Of a DNA stretch of 64,000 nt, positions 35,038-43,765 are shown in pieces. Location of the stretch: positions 1,922,001 to 1,986,000 of the forward strand of contig NZ_AP017315.1 of the NCBI RefSeq assembly GCF_002355395.1, in the 5' to 3' direction. The position numbers and the translations under genes were made by a program. Under the pieces are notes generated by a model. That model had not been told where the DNA came from. It saw nothing but the letters and a program-made list of their open reading frames with translations, and made no database searches. Each line of letters opens with the position of its first letter. The first letter of the stretch is position 1. This DNA is from Microcella alkaliphila. Its GTDB lineage: Bacteria > Actinomycetota > Actinomycetes > Actinomycetales > Microbacteriaceae.

Positions 35038-36471
35038 ATGCACCGGGTTAGGCTGACAGGCTGGCGCGACCGCGTCACGCACCACGTGTTGTCTGGGGTC
35101 ACCATCAGCGAGTCGAATCCGCCCACCGGACCCATCGAGGAGGTGCGCCCGTCGGCCGCGTTGCCGGCGCGCGGCGGGGCGCGGGGGCACCTCGTCGACC
35201 TACGACCGCTGACCGAGAGCCCCGCATTCGCGCGGATGTGGATCGGCGGCTCGATCACGGGCATCGGCAGCCAGATGACGATCGTCGCCGTCGGCCTCGA
35301 CATCTACGCCCGCACCCAGTCGACCTTCGCGGTGTCGCTCGTCGCCGCCTTCGCGCTCGGCCCCATGATCCTGTTCGGCCTGTACGGCGGGGTGCTCGCC
35401 GACAGCTTCGACCGCCGGAAGGTGGCCCTGCTCTCGGCGACGGTCGCCTGGGCGACCACCGCGGGCCTCGCCGCGTTCTCATGGTCGGGCGAGGACCCCA
35501 CCTGGCCGCTGTACCTGCTGATCACCGTCAACACGGTCGCCTCCACGATGGTCGGCGTCGCCCGCCAGGCGATGGTGCCGCGCCTCATTCGCCGCGAACT
35601 GCTGCCCGCCGCCGGCGCGCTCGGGGGCATCAGCGGCGGCCTCATGCTCACGGTCGGCCCGGCACTCGCGGGGGTGCTCATCGCCACCGTCGGCTTCGCC
35701 TGGACCTACACGTTCGACGTCGTGCTGTTCGTCGCCGCCTTCTACGGCCTCTGGACATTGCCGTCGCTGCGCCCCGAGGGCACCCCCGGCAGACCCGGGA
35801 TGCGCGCCGTCGTCGACGGGGCGCGCTTCTTGAAGCGGGCCCCGAACATCCGCGCCTCCTTCCTGCTCGACATCTTCGCGATGACGTTCGGCAACCCCCG
35901 GGTGCTGTTTCCCGCGATCGGCGCGGTGCTGATCGGCGGTGGCGCCATCACGGTCGGCATCTTGACCTCGGCCGTCGCGGTCGGAACGCTCGTGCTCGGC
36001 ATCTTCTCGGGGAGGCTCGGCGCCGTGCGCCGCCAGGGCCTCGCCGTAGGCATCGGCGTCGGGGTCTACGGCGCGACGATCCTGCTGCTCGGGGTCGTGC
36101 TGCTGCTCGCCGCGCTCAGCCCCGTGGCGGTCAGCGAGAGTCTCGACGACGTGAACTGGGTCGCGCTGGTTGCCGCGTGCATCCTGTTGGCGGCGTCCGG
36201 TGCGGCAGACTCGGTCAGCATGATCTACCGCAACACGATGCTGCAGGCGAGCGTTCCCGACCAGATGCGGGGGCGCCTGCAGGGGCTCTTCACCGTCGTC
36301 GTCACCGGCGGGCCGCGCGTCGGCGACCTGTACGTCGGCGTGCTCAGTGTGACCGCGCTGCTGTGGTTCCCTCCGCTGCTCGGCGGGGTCGTCATCATGG
36401 TGGCCGCGGCGGTCATTCTGCGGGTGCAGCGCACCCTCCGCGCGTACGACGCGCTCGACCCGCAGCCGTAG
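35038..36471 (+). CDS. MFS transporter, EntS/drug-efflux type
   Basis: The 477-residue protein has about 12 membrane helices and the DHA3/EntS-like motif GVLADSFDRRKVALLS in the first cytosolic loop (about 122-137), plus MLTVGPALAGVLIATVGFAW. The N-terminal 60 residues are hydrophilic; a later start (for example TTG near 35089) is possible. An exporter of siderophore or drug-like compounds is likely. It is followed by an NYN protein on the same strand. Confidence 0.85.
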   Translation: MHRVRLTGWRDRVTHHVLSGVTISESNPPTGPIEEVRPSAALPARGGARGHLVDLRPLTESPAFARMWIGGSITGIGSQMTIVAVGLDIYARTQSTFAVSLVAAFALGPMILFGLYGGVLADSFDRRKVALLSATVAWATTAGLAAFSWSGEDPTWPLYLLITVNTVASTMVGVARQAMVPRLIRRELLPAAGALGGISGGLMLTVGPALAGVLIATVGFAWTYTFDVVLFVAAFYGLWTLPSLRPEGTPGRPGMRAVVDGARFLKRAPNIRASFLLDIFAMTFGNPRVLFPAIGAVLIGGGAITVGILTSAVAVGTLVLGIFSGRLGAVRRQGLAVGIGVGVYGATILLLGVVLLLAALSPVAVSESLDDVNWVALVAACILLAASGAADSVSMIYRNTMLQASVPDQMRGRLQGLFTVVVTGGPRVGDLYVGVLSVTALLWFPPLLGGVVIMVAAAVILRVQRTLRAYDALDPQP

Positions 36472-36553
36472 CCCCTGGGCGCGGCCTGAACGCGTGCCGG
36501 GCGCGGCGTGGAAGGATGTCTCCCGCCCCGACCGCCGATCAGCAGGGAGCACC

Positions 36554-37516
36554 ATGGCTGAGACACCCGAGAGTCGCGTCGCCGTCTACATCGACTTCGA
36601 CAACATCGTCATCTCGCGATACGACCAGGTGCACGGCCGCGGCGCCTGGCGCAAAGACAACGTCTACCGGCTCGGCCCGGGCCTCGAGGGCGCCGACGCC
36701 GAGCTGAAAAAGAAGATCGAGGCGGCGACCGTCGACATCGGCGCGATCATCGACTATGCGACGAGCTTCGGCACGACGGTGCTCAGCCGGGCCTACGCCG
36801 ACTGGTCGATCGGGGTGAACGCCAGCTACCAGGGTCAGCTCATGGAACGCGCCGTCGACCTCACGCAGCTGTTTCCCGCGACGAAGCAGATGAAAAACGG
36901 CGCCGACATCCGGCTCGCCGTCGACGTGGTCGAAGACCTCTTCCGGCTCCCCGACGTGACCCACGTCGTCATCGCGGCCGGCGACAGCGACTACATCGCG
37001 CTCGCGCAGCGCGCGAAGCGGCTGGGACGCTACGTGGTGGGTGTGGGGGTTGCGGGCGGCACGAGCAAGTCGCTGGCCGCCGCGTGCGACGAATTCGCCG
37101 ACTACGACGCGATGCCGGGCGTGCGGCCGGCCGCGCGCGCCGCCGTCGCCGAACCCGACGAGGCTCCCGCGCGCTCGCGGCGCGCCTCACGCGGCGCCGA
37201 CGAGACCGCGCCGACCAAGAAGACGGATGCCCGTGACGGCTCCGCGGGCAAGGCGGAGACCGCGACGGGCAAGAAGGCCTCCAGCCAGTTACTGGTCCGT
37301 GCACTCGAACTCATGCACGAGCGCGACGACGAAGACTGGCTGCACACCTCCGAGCTGAAGCGCCAGATGGTGCGCCTCGACCCGGCCTTCAATGAGAAGG
37401 CCATCGGGTACTCGACGTTCGGCGACTTCCTCGCCTCGCGCGCGAACATCGCCGAGCTTGACGACTCGAACGCCCAACTACACAAGGTGCGCCTGCGGCG
37501 CGGGGAGGACCGCTGA
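36554..37516 (+). CDS. NYN-domain RNase-like protein with C-terminal LOTUS/OST-HTH domain
   Basis: The 320-residue protein has a PIN-like NYN domain (1-185) with RVAVYIDFDNIVISRY, NGADIRLAVDVVEDLF and VVIAAGDSDYIALAQRAKRL, carrying the acidic metal ligands. A charged Ala/Lys linker (about 195-245) leads to an OST-HTH/LOTUS domain (about 248-318: LVRALELMHERDDEDWLHTS, STFGDFLASRA). The combination points to an RNA-targeted nuclease. It is followed after 2 bases by a permease gene. Confidence 0.9.
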   Translation: MAETPESRVAVYIDFDNIVISRYDQVHGRGAWRKDNVYRLGPGLEGADAELKKKIEAATVDIGAIIDYATSFGTTVLSRAYADWSIGVNASYQGQLMERAVDLTQLFPATKQMKNGADIRLAVDVVEDLFRLPDVTHVVIAAGDSDYIALAQRAKRLGRYVVGVGVAGGTSKSLAAACDEFADYDAMPGVRPAARAAVAEPDEAPARSRRASRGADETAPTKKTDARDGSAGKAETATGKKASSQLLVRALELMHERDDEDWLHTSELKRQMVRLDPAFNEKAIGYSTFGDFLASRANIAELDDSNAQLHKVRLRRGEDR

Positions 37517-37518
37517 CC

Positions 37519-38655
37519 ATGTTCCGACGCCGACCACCACTGCCGCCCGTCGAGCCGGGTCGTTCCAGCCTGACCGCCATGTGGACCGACCGCCTCGGCG
37601 TGCTCGGCATCCGCAGCCTGCAGATTCTGCTCGTGCTCACCCTCTCGACGGTCACCGTCTGGGCACTGCTGCAGGTCAGCATCGCCGTCATCCCCCTGTT
37701 GCTCGCGCTGATCATCGCCGCCGCCTTCAACCCCCTGATGCGGTGGATGCGCGACAGGGGCGTTCCCGACATGGCCGCCGCGTGGATCGCCCTGCTCGGG
37801 GCACTCGCCGTGCTCGGCGGCATCATCTGGGCGATCGTCATCGCCGTGCGCAACCAGTGGGAGGACCTGGTCTCGCAGGCAGCGGAAGGGTTCAGCGAGC
37901 TGCTCGAGCTGCTTCAGGGCCTTCCCTTCGCGGACGAGTTCGTCGGCGACTTCGACCTCGACGAGGCGCTCGATCAGATCGTCAACTTTGTGACGAGCGC
38001 CCAGTTCGGCTCGGGCGCGCTGGCGGGTGCGACCGCTGTCGGCCAGCTCTTCGCGGGCCTCGCCCTGTTCATCGTCATCCTCTTCTTCTTCTTGAAAGAC
38101 GGGCCGAGAATCTGGGCGTTCTTCCTCAAGCCCTTCGAGGGTGAGCGCTTCCGCCGCGGCGAGCGTGTCGGCGCGGTGTCGGTCGCGACGCTCGGCGGCT
38201 ATATCCGCGGCACGTCGATCGTCGCGCTCGCCGATGCGGTCGGCATCGGCCTGGGTCTCTGGATTCTCGGGGTGCCGCTCGCGCTACCGCTGGCCATGAT
38301 CGTGTTCGTGACCGCGTTCATCCCGATCGTGGGTGCGACGCTCGCCGGCACGCTCGCAGCCCTCGTCGCACTCGTGACGAACGACCTGGTCACGGCGCTG
38401 ATTGTCGTCGGCATCGTCGTGTTGGTGAACCAGCTCGAGAGCAACTTCCTGCAGCCGATCGTGATGGCGCAGACGCTCAAGCTGCACCCGCTCGTGATTT
38501 TGCTCGCCCTCTCGGTCGGCACCATCACGGGCGGCATCGTCGGCGCAATCCTGTCGGTGCCGATCGCGGCGACCGCGTGGGCGATCGTCAAGGTGTGGGA
38601 TCGACGTGACCCTGCGCTCGAACACGAGGGCAGGCCACGAGTTCCTGCGCCGTAG
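37519..38655 (+). CDS. AI-2E/PerM-family membrane transporter
   Basis: The 378-residue protein belongs to the AI-2E transporter family with about eight helices. Typical segments are LLALIIAAAFNPLMRWMRDR, ILFFFLKDGPRIWAFFLKPF, LGGYIRGTSIVALADAVGIG and VNQLESNFLQPIVMAQTLKL, LHPLVILLALSVGTITGGIV in adjoining order. Substrates vary (autoinducer-2, Na+/H+ exchange). It may be co-transcribed with the NYN gene. Confidence 0.9.
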   Translation: MFRRRPPLPPVEPGRSSLTAMWTDRLGVLGIRSLQILLVLTLSTVTVWALLQVSIAVIPLLLALIIAAAFNPLMRWMRDRGVPDMAAAWIALLGALAVLGGIIWAIVIAVRNQWEDLVSQAAEGFSELLELLQGLPFADEFVGDFDLDEALDQIVNFVTSAQFGSGALAGATAVGQLFAGLALFIVILFFFLKDGPRIWAFFLKPFEGERFRRGERVGAVSVATLGGYIRGTSIVALADAVGIGLGLWILGVPLALPLAMIVFVTAFIPIVGATLAGTLAALVALVTNDLVTALIVVGIVVLVNQLESNFLQPIVMAQTLKLHPLVILLALSVGTITGGIVGAILSVPIAATAWAIVKVWDRRDPALEHEGRPRVPAP

Positions 38656-38674
38656 CACCTCGTCGGGGCGGGAG

Positions 38675-39277
38675 TCAGTCGCTCGGCGGGTAGTGCTCGG
38701 CGAGTTCAGCGATGACCTCGTCGGTCGAGCGCACGGTCGCGAACTCGCCGTGCAGGCTCGCGGCCGCGGCCCGCGCGACCTCCGCCGCCGGAATGACGGT
38801 TCCGTCGGGCAGCTGCCGGTCGTGGCAGTGGGTCGCGTCGAGCACGAAGTCGACCGCGTAGCCGAGGTTCGCGGCCATACGGGCGGTCGTCGAGCAGCAG
38901 TGGTCGGTCGTGATGCCGCAGATCGTCACAGCGCTCACCCCCTCCGCCTGCAGCCAGTCGTGCAAGTTCGGGCTGCCGTAGAAGGCCGAGTTGACGGTCT
39001 TCGTGACGAGCAGGTCGTGCGGGCCGTCGACACCGTCGTGGAACGCGTTGCCGGGCGTGCCGGGCGCGAGCGGCGAGCCGTCAACGACAGAGTCGTGGCG
39101 CACGAGCACGACGAGCAGCCCGGCGTCACGCCATGCCTCCAGCAGTCGGGCGATGTTGCGCTCGGCGACCGGGTTGTCGCGCGGCCCCCAGCTCGGGTCG
39201 AGGAAGCCGCGCTGTGGGTCGACGACGACGAGGGCTCTGTCGTTCGGGTCCGTGTCGGGGTGAGGTGCGATCGTCAC
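38675..39277 (-). CDS. Isochorismatase-like cysteine hydrolase
   Basis: The 200-residue enzyme shows the triad of the family: Asp in ALVVVDPQRGFLDP, Lys in LVTKTVNSAFYGS and Cys in CGITTDHCCSTTARMAANLG, with a cis-peptide region before it. It could hydrolyse nicotinamide-like amides or similar small molecules. It stands alone between a permease and the sigma/anti-sigma pair. Confidence 0.9.
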   Translation of the reverse strand: MTIAPHPDTDPNDRALVVVDPQRGFLDPSWGPRDNPVAERNIARLLEAWRDAGLLVVLVRHDSVVDGSPLAPGTPGNAFHDGVDGPHDLLVTKTVNSAFYGSPNLHDWLQAEGVSAVTICGITTDHCCSTTARMAANLGYAVDFVLDATHCHDRQLPDGTVIPAAEVARAAAASLHGEFATVRSTDEVIAELAEHYPPSD

Positions 39278-39314
39278 AAGCGCAGAGTAGCCGCGGCCGC
39301 CCAGAAACGGCGAA

Positions 39315-39349
39315 GCGGTCCGCCTCGAACCCGAATCGAGGCGGACCGC
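39315..39349. terminator. Long hairpin, likely terminator for anti-sigma-like gene
   Basis: A perfect 14-bp stem (GCGGTCCGCCTCGA with its complement) and 7-base loop lie just downstream of the minus-strand gene ending at 39395. There is no long T-tract; on the minus strand TTCG and GTTTC follow. Stability alone makes a terminator role plausible. Confidence 0.6.
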
Positions 39350-39394
39350 CTGCGGCGCGGTGTGTCAGCAGCGCGCCGGGGAAGCGTGGGAACC

Positions 39395-40261
39395 CTAGCG
39401 GTTCGCACCACGCTCGCTTGCGCCGCCCCTGTGCTGGGGCAGCTCTGGCTTGCCCGGGGCCTTCGGCAGTTCGACGGCCGGGGCGTCGCCCACGATCTCG
39501 TCGTCACCGGTTTCCGGCGTCGGGGCCGGCAGCACGTCGGAGCCGCCAGGGCGCTCGGCGCGCTTCTGCTCGCCCAGCTTGCGGGCCTGCTCCGAGACGC
39601 GCTCGCCGAACTCTTCGCCGATCTTCTCCGGGTCCTGAGCGTTCTCGCTCACCCACTTCCCGAACTCGTTGCCCGCGCCGGGAATCGGAGCGTCATCCGT
39701 GACGGGCTCCTCGTCGCCGACGAGATCGTTCGTGACGGGCTCCTCGTCGCCGACGAGATCGTTCGTGACGGGCTCCTCGTCGCCGATGAGGTCGTCCTCG
39801 ACGAACTCATCATCGGTGAGCACCACGGTGACGGCGGAGTCGAACGCGGTCTGCACCGGCCCCGGCAGCACACCCGTCGCGCCGGCCGTGGCGACACCCG
39901 TCGCGCCGAGCGCCAGAACTCCCGTGCCGGCGGCGACCTTGGCGGCCACGCTGAGACCTGCGATCCATTCGAACATTCGTTTTCCCCCATGAGGATGACC
40001 GGCAACCGCCTCGTCGGCGAGTGCCCTGTCGTGCGACTTCGCCGAGGCATTGGCCGCGGCTGCAGAGACGTCGGCGCTCCCCGGCACCGACACGAGAGCG
40101 GCGAGGGCGTCGGAGGGACGCGGCACCGTCTCGTAAGCGGCAGCCCGAAACTCGACGAGAGCGTCGGTCAGCGCGCCCAGCTCGGGGCGGCCCTCAGGGG
40201 TCGACCCGGCCAGCAGCTGCTCGGCCTCGTGATTGCGGACGCGTTCGCTCATCTCACTCAC
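39395..40261 (-). CDS. Repeat-containing membrane protein, putative anti-sigma partner
   Basis: The 288-residue protein begins with an acidic helical region (1-90), has one membrane helix (MFEWIAGLSVAAKVAAGTGV region, about 95-125) and an extracytoplasmic tail. The tail has three tandem copies of an 11-residue unit, DLVGDEEPVTN-like, at about 155-188, then a Glu-rich helix and a Pro-rich end. It starts inside the end of the ECF sigma gene (8-base overlap), which is the usual arrangement for a sigma factor and its membrane-bound regulator. No zinc anti-sigma motif (HxxxCxxC) is seen, so this role is inferred from context. Confidence 0.65.
   Translation of the reverse strand: MSEMSERVRNHEAEQLLAGSTPEGRPELGALTDALVEFRAAAYETVPRPSDALAALVSVPGSADVSAAAANASAKSHDRALADEAVAGHPHGGKRMFEWIAGLSVAAKVAAGTGVLALGATGVATAGATGVLPGPVQTAFDSAVTVVLTDDEFVEDDLIGDEEPVTNDLVGDEEPVTNDLVGDEEPVTDDAPIPGAGNEFGKWVSENAQDPEKIGEEFGERVSEQARKLGEQKRAERPGGSDVLPAPTPETGDDEIVGDAPAVELPKAPGKPELPQHRGGASERGANR
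39699..39797. repeat. Three tandem 33-bp coding repeats
   Basis: Units begin at 39699, 39732 and 39765, each starting GTGACGGGCTCCTCGTCGCC. Units 1 and 2 are identical; unit 3 diverges in its last third. They encode the acidic 11-residue repeats of the membrane protein. Perfect copies suggest recent expansion. Confidence 0.95.
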
Positions 40262-40847
40262 CGCTATCGTTCGACCCCCTCCGAGGGTTACGGGTTCGGG
40301 GAACTTTTTTCTGCAGGTTCGCGATAGCTCGGTGTTGCAAGGCTTTCACGGCCCCCGGACGTTTGCCGAGCACCGTCGCGGTCTGCTCGATCGAGAGGTC
40401 GGCGACGACCCGCAGCACCATGACGTCGCGCTGCGCGTCGGGCAGCTCGTCGAGCAGCCGAAGCGCCGCGCTATCGCCGAGCGAGCGCTCCGCGAGCGCC
40501 TCGGCGCTCGGCTCGCGGCGCGGGTCATCCTCGGGGGTCCACTCGTCGTGCTCGCCCCGGCGCGAGCGCTGACGCAGCTCATCAACGAGGCGGCGGTAGG
40601 CGATCGAGAAAACGAACGATCGAAACGCAACGGTGTCGCCCGAAAACTGCGGGATGCGTTCGAACACGGCCAGGAACACTTCGCTTGTCAGGTCGTCAGG
40701 TTCGCGCGCCCCTCGAGCCGTCAGGAAGGCGGCGACGGCGGGGGCGTATTCGACCCACAGCTGCGTGAACGCCCACCCCTCGCCAGAGCGCGCAGCGTCG
40801 AGCACGTCGTCGAAGGCGGTCTCCCCCGTCGCTTCCGCAGCTGGCAT
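40254..40847 (-). CDS. ECF-type RNA polymerase sigma factor
   Basis: The 197-residue sigma-70 family protein has region 2 (AFTQLWVEYAPAVAAFLTAR, DLTSEVFLAVFERIPQF, FRSFVFSIAYRRLVDELRQR) and region 4 (LLDELPDAQRDVMVLRVVAD, SIEQTATVLGKRPGAVKALQ). It should direct transcription of a small regulon, probably including its own operon with the membrane partner. Confidence 0.93.
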   Translation of the reverse strand: MPAAEATGETAFDDVLDAARSGEGWAFTQLWVEYAPAVAAFLTARGAREPDDLTSEVFLAVFERIPQFSGDTVAFRSFVFSIAYRRLVDELRQRSRRGEHDEWTPEDDPRREPSAEALAERSLGDSAALRLLDELPDAQRDVMVLRVVADLSIEQTATVLGKRPGAVKALQHRAIANLQKKVPRTRNPRRGSNDSGE

Positions 40848-40889
40848 GCAGAAACTGTAGAGGGTGCCGAACCCCTCGAGTGACCGTGG

Positions 40890-41399
40890 CTATTCGTCGT
40901 CGGCGTCGTCTGCCGTGCCCCCGTCGGGATGCACGAGGGCACCCGGCCAGGGCAGAATCGCAAGTAGCAGAGCCAGCGCGGGGGCGAGAACCGCCCACGC
41001 GGCGAGGTCGTGCGAGGCAACGCCGGGCGGCGGCATCAGCTGGGTGGCGGAGAGGGCTCCGACGGCACCGCCCACCGTAACGGCGATCATGCCGGTCTGC
41101 GGCTTGAGGTCTTCGGTGCGCGAGACGATGCCGCCAACGACCGCGCCGACGAGGGTGATCGGCAGCAGCCACGCGGTGCCCGCGACGAGTCGAGTGATGG
41201 CCTCCGAGACGTCGGACATGCCGAGATACCCCGGCGAAAAGATGAGGCCGGGCGTCAGGCGCACCACCGCGACGGCCGCAGCGAGCGCGAAGGCGAGCAC
41301 GGTCGCGCCGAGAAGGTACAGGACCGCCGCGGGAACGGTGGAGAGTCGTCGAGAAGCGGGAGGCGCATCCACGCTTGTCGAGATTTCTTCTACGGCCAC
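40890..41399 (-). CDS. Hypothetical four-helix membrane protein
   Basis: The 169-residue protein has hydrophobic segments near 22-48, 70-92, 100-120 and 128-150, with the sequence VGAVVGGIVSRTEDLKPQTG between two of them. The C-terminal tail is acidic. No family recognised. It lies upstream of the sigma factor on the same strand. Confidence 0.6.
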   Translation of the reverse strand: MAVEEISTSVDAPPASRRLSTVPAAVLYLLGATVLAFALAAAVAVVRLTPGLIFSPGYLGMSDVSEAITRLVAGTAWLLPITLVGAVVGGIVSRTEDLKPQTGMIAVTVGGAVGALSATQLMPPPGVASHDLAAWAVLAPALALLLAILPWPGALVHPDGGTADDADDE

Positions 41400-41542
41400 G
41401 ACGTGAGACTAACCCAGACAGACCCGTTCGTCACGAACTTTCTGGGCTGGGCGTGGGAACGACGTGAGCGAGCCCTTGGAGGGCGTGACGAGCATCCTGT
41501 CGTCTGCCTAGCGTGGAGTCATCTCACCGAAGGAGGAGACCC

Positions 41543-42094
41543 ATGACGTACGACCTAACTGGCAAGAAGGTGGCCTTTCTGCTGACCGACGGATACGAGG
41601 ACAGCGAGCTCACCGAGCCCTGGAAGGCGGTCACCGAGGCGGGCGCAAGCGCCCTGCTCGTGTCACCGAAGCCGTCGGAAGTGACGGGCAAGAAGGGGCA
41701 CACCCAGGCGGTGGATGCGGTGGTCACCTCCGTCGACGCGGAGCACTACGATGCGCTCGTGTTGCCCGGCGGCGTCGTGAACGCCGACCATCTGCGCATG
41801 GACGAGGCGGCCGTGAAGTTCACCAAGGACTTTTTCGAGCAGGGCAAGCCGGTGTCGGTGATCTGCCACGGAGCGTGGATCCTGATCGAGGCCGACGTGG
41901 TGCGCGGCCGCGAGATCACCAGCTACCCGTCGCTCAAGACCGACCTCATCAACGCCGGCGCCGAATGGGTCGACGAGGAGGTCGTGGTCGACCAGGGCCT
42001 GACCTCGAGCCGCACGCCGAAGGACCTGCCCGCCTTCTGCGCGAAGACGGTCGAGGAGATCTACGAGGGCGAGCACGCGGGGCAGACCGCGTAG
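41543..42094 (+). CDS. DJ-1/PfpI-family protein (class I glutamine amidotransferase-like)
   Basis: The 183-residue protein starts behind AAGGAGGAGA at ATG 41543. It has the DJ-1/PfpI core: KVAFLLTDGYEDSELTEPWK, ALVLPGGVVNADHLRMDEAA and the nucleophile elbow VSVICHGAWILIEA with its cysteine. PfpI-type enzymes act in repair of glycated proteins or as proteases; the exact reaction is not certain. The clear ribosome site suggests strong expression. A terminator follows. Confidence 0.92.
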   Translation: MTYDLTGKKVAFLLTDGYEDSELTEPWKAVTEAGASALLVSPKPSEVTGKKGHTQAVDAVVTSVDAEHYDALVLPGGVVNADHLRMDEAAVKFTKDFFEQGKPVSVICHGAWILIEADVVRGREITSYPSLKTDLINAGAEWVDEEVVVDQGLTSSRTPKDLPAFCAKTVEEIYEGEHAGQTA

Positions 42095-42121
42095 CGTTCG
42101 CGCCTGTCGCTGCTTGATGCT

Positions 42122-42152
42122 GCGGGCCGCATCCTTACGGGGTGCGGCCCGC
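42122..42152. terminator. Convergent terminator hairpin
   Basis: GCGGGCCGCA pairs with TGCGGCCCGC across a loop containing TTAC. It lies between the DJ-1 gene and the end of the minus-strand membrane gene, overlapping the latter's last codons, and may serve both. Confidence 0.75.
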
Positions 42153-42644
42153 TTCCGTGTCCTTTGCGGTCGTGTCGAGAACGGTCGCCGTGAACGCGCG
42201 GCGAGGGGACGCGAAGCCCGCAAACCAGGGCGCGACCGCACCGGCGGCCAGCGCCGGCCCGGCAATCAGGGGTACGACGAGGACGAGTGGATCGGTCAAA
42301 CCCTGGACGATGTCTCCGCCGGTGAAGCTCGCCAGGCCGATGAACGTCACGGTTGTGACCACCACGGCGATGACCGCGAAGCGCACCCAGGCGCGCCGGG
42401 TGTGCCCTGACACGATGTGGCCGACGATTGCCGCGATGCCGACCGGCACGATCGCCAAGGCGAGGATCATCGGGGTGGCCCACAGGGCAGCTGCGGCGCC
42501 CTCACCCCAGTCGCCAAAGAGGACACCGGCGGCGGCAAGTGACACGACCCAGGCGGCGGCGAGCGACACGAGAATGAACCACAGGGTGCCACCCGCGGCG
42601 GGCGACTCCCTGTCGGAGCTCACCGCGGCAGTAGGAGTGCTCAC
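42135..42644 (-). CDS. Hypothetical membrane protein with GFAS motif
   Basis: The 169-residue protein has four hydrophobic segments (about 20-45, 55-78, 88-110, 120-142) followed by APWFAGFASPRR. The same GFAS-R/RV motif after a final helix recurs twice in the neighbouring 334-residue protein, so the two genes are paralogues. Function unknown. Confidence 0.65.
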   Translation of the reverse strand: MSTPTAAVSSDRESPAAGGTLWFILVSLAAAWVVSLAAAGVLFGDWGEGAAAALWATPMILALAIVPVGIAAIVGHIVSGHTRRAWVRFAVIAVVVTTVTFIGLASFTGGDIVQGLTDPLVLVVPLIAGPALAAGAVAPWFAGFASPRRAFTATVLDTTAKDTEAGRTP

Positions 42645-42653
42645 GGGCCTACT

Positions 42654-43658
42654 CTAGGCCTGCTTAGGCGATGAAGTCTCTATTTTTTGATTCCGGAGTC
42701 GGTCGACACGGGTGGACGCGAAACCGTACCGCCACGGAGCGAGCGCGCCACCTGCGAGCGCGAGCGCGATCAGGACGATGATCGCCACGAACCCTGCGAT
42801 ACCGGCGGGTGGCCATCTCAGCTCCACCAGCACAGGAACAGCGACGAGGGACACGGACAGCGTGAGTCCACCGACGATGATGAGGGCTCGCACACGTGTG
42901 GTCGATGCTCGTCGGGAGAGCTGGGCTAACGCAACCGCAGTCAGGGTGGCGAGGGCGCTCACGAGCAGCGTGGCGGCCGCCGCGATCGCAACCAGCCAAC
43001 CGATGGCGATCACGCCATCGGGATCGATCGGAGTCACGACGGTCGCGACATACACCGCGAAGACCGCTCCGACCACCATCGCCGAAGCGATCGACACCAC
43101 CGTGTACCCCTGCCACGTCGCGCGCCGAGGACCTTCGGTCGCCGCGCCCGGCGGCACCGAGGCGCGGACATTGCGAACCGAATCGACGCGGCGGGAGGCG
43201 AAGCCCCCGAACCACGGTGACGTCGCCACGACCCCCAGGGCGAACCCGACGACGATGTCGAACACCATGAACGGAACAGCGGGGCCAAGGTTTCCCGCGT
43301 GGGCCGACAACAAGAGCTTCATGCCCACCGAGGCCACCATGAACGCTAGCGCCACGGCGAGCGCTCGGAAGACTAGGCCGGCCCGACGTCGGCTGAAGAC
43401 TGAGCCGACGGCGACCGCTGCCAGCACCGGGAGGGCGACCATGAAGAGCGTCTGGATCGCCAGAGTCAGGAGACCCACCATAACGAGGAACAGGCTCATC
43501 CCCACTTCCGGCACTGGGCCACTCCCCTCAAGCGAGAGAAGGATGGCCGCGACGGCTCGCTCCGCGACAACGACGCCCAGTATCGCGAACACGGCGAACC
43601 ATGCCTGGCTTCGCGCCATCGAGGGTGGCCGCCCGTTGTCTCGCGGAGAATCCGTCAC
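42654..43658 (-). CDS. Hypothetical membrane protein with two paralogous halves
   Basis: The 334-residue protein has about eight helices in two blocks of four. The first block ends SPWFGGFASRRVDSVRN and the second ends APWRYGFASTRVDRLRNQ, so the protein looks like an internal duplication of the unit seen singly in the gene just downstream (42135-42644). No known transporter signature is seen. Confidence 0.65.
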   Translation of the reverse strand: MTDSPRDNGRPPSMARSQAWFAVFAILGVVVAERAVAAILLSLEGSGPVPEVGMSLFLVMVGLLTLAIQTLFMVALPVLAAVAVGSVFSRRRAGLVFRALAVALAFMVASVGMKLLLSAHAGNLGPAVPFMVFDIVVGFALGVVATSPWFGGFASRRVDSVRNVRASVPPGAATEGPRRATWQGYTVVSIASAMVVGAVFAVYVATVVTPIDPDGVIAIGWLVAIAAAATLLVSALATLTAVALAQLSRRASTTRVRALIIVGGLTLSVSLVAVPVLVELRWPPAGIAGFVAIIVLIALALAGGALAPWRYGFASTRVDRLRNQKIETSSPKQA

Positions 43659-43765
43659 GGAATCAGCCTATCCGGATGAGTCGATCACTCCTCGAGAACA
43701 TTCCCGCCTCGACACCGTGGGATGCGCATCCTGGGCAGCGCGCAGAGCGGTCACCGATCGCACGT

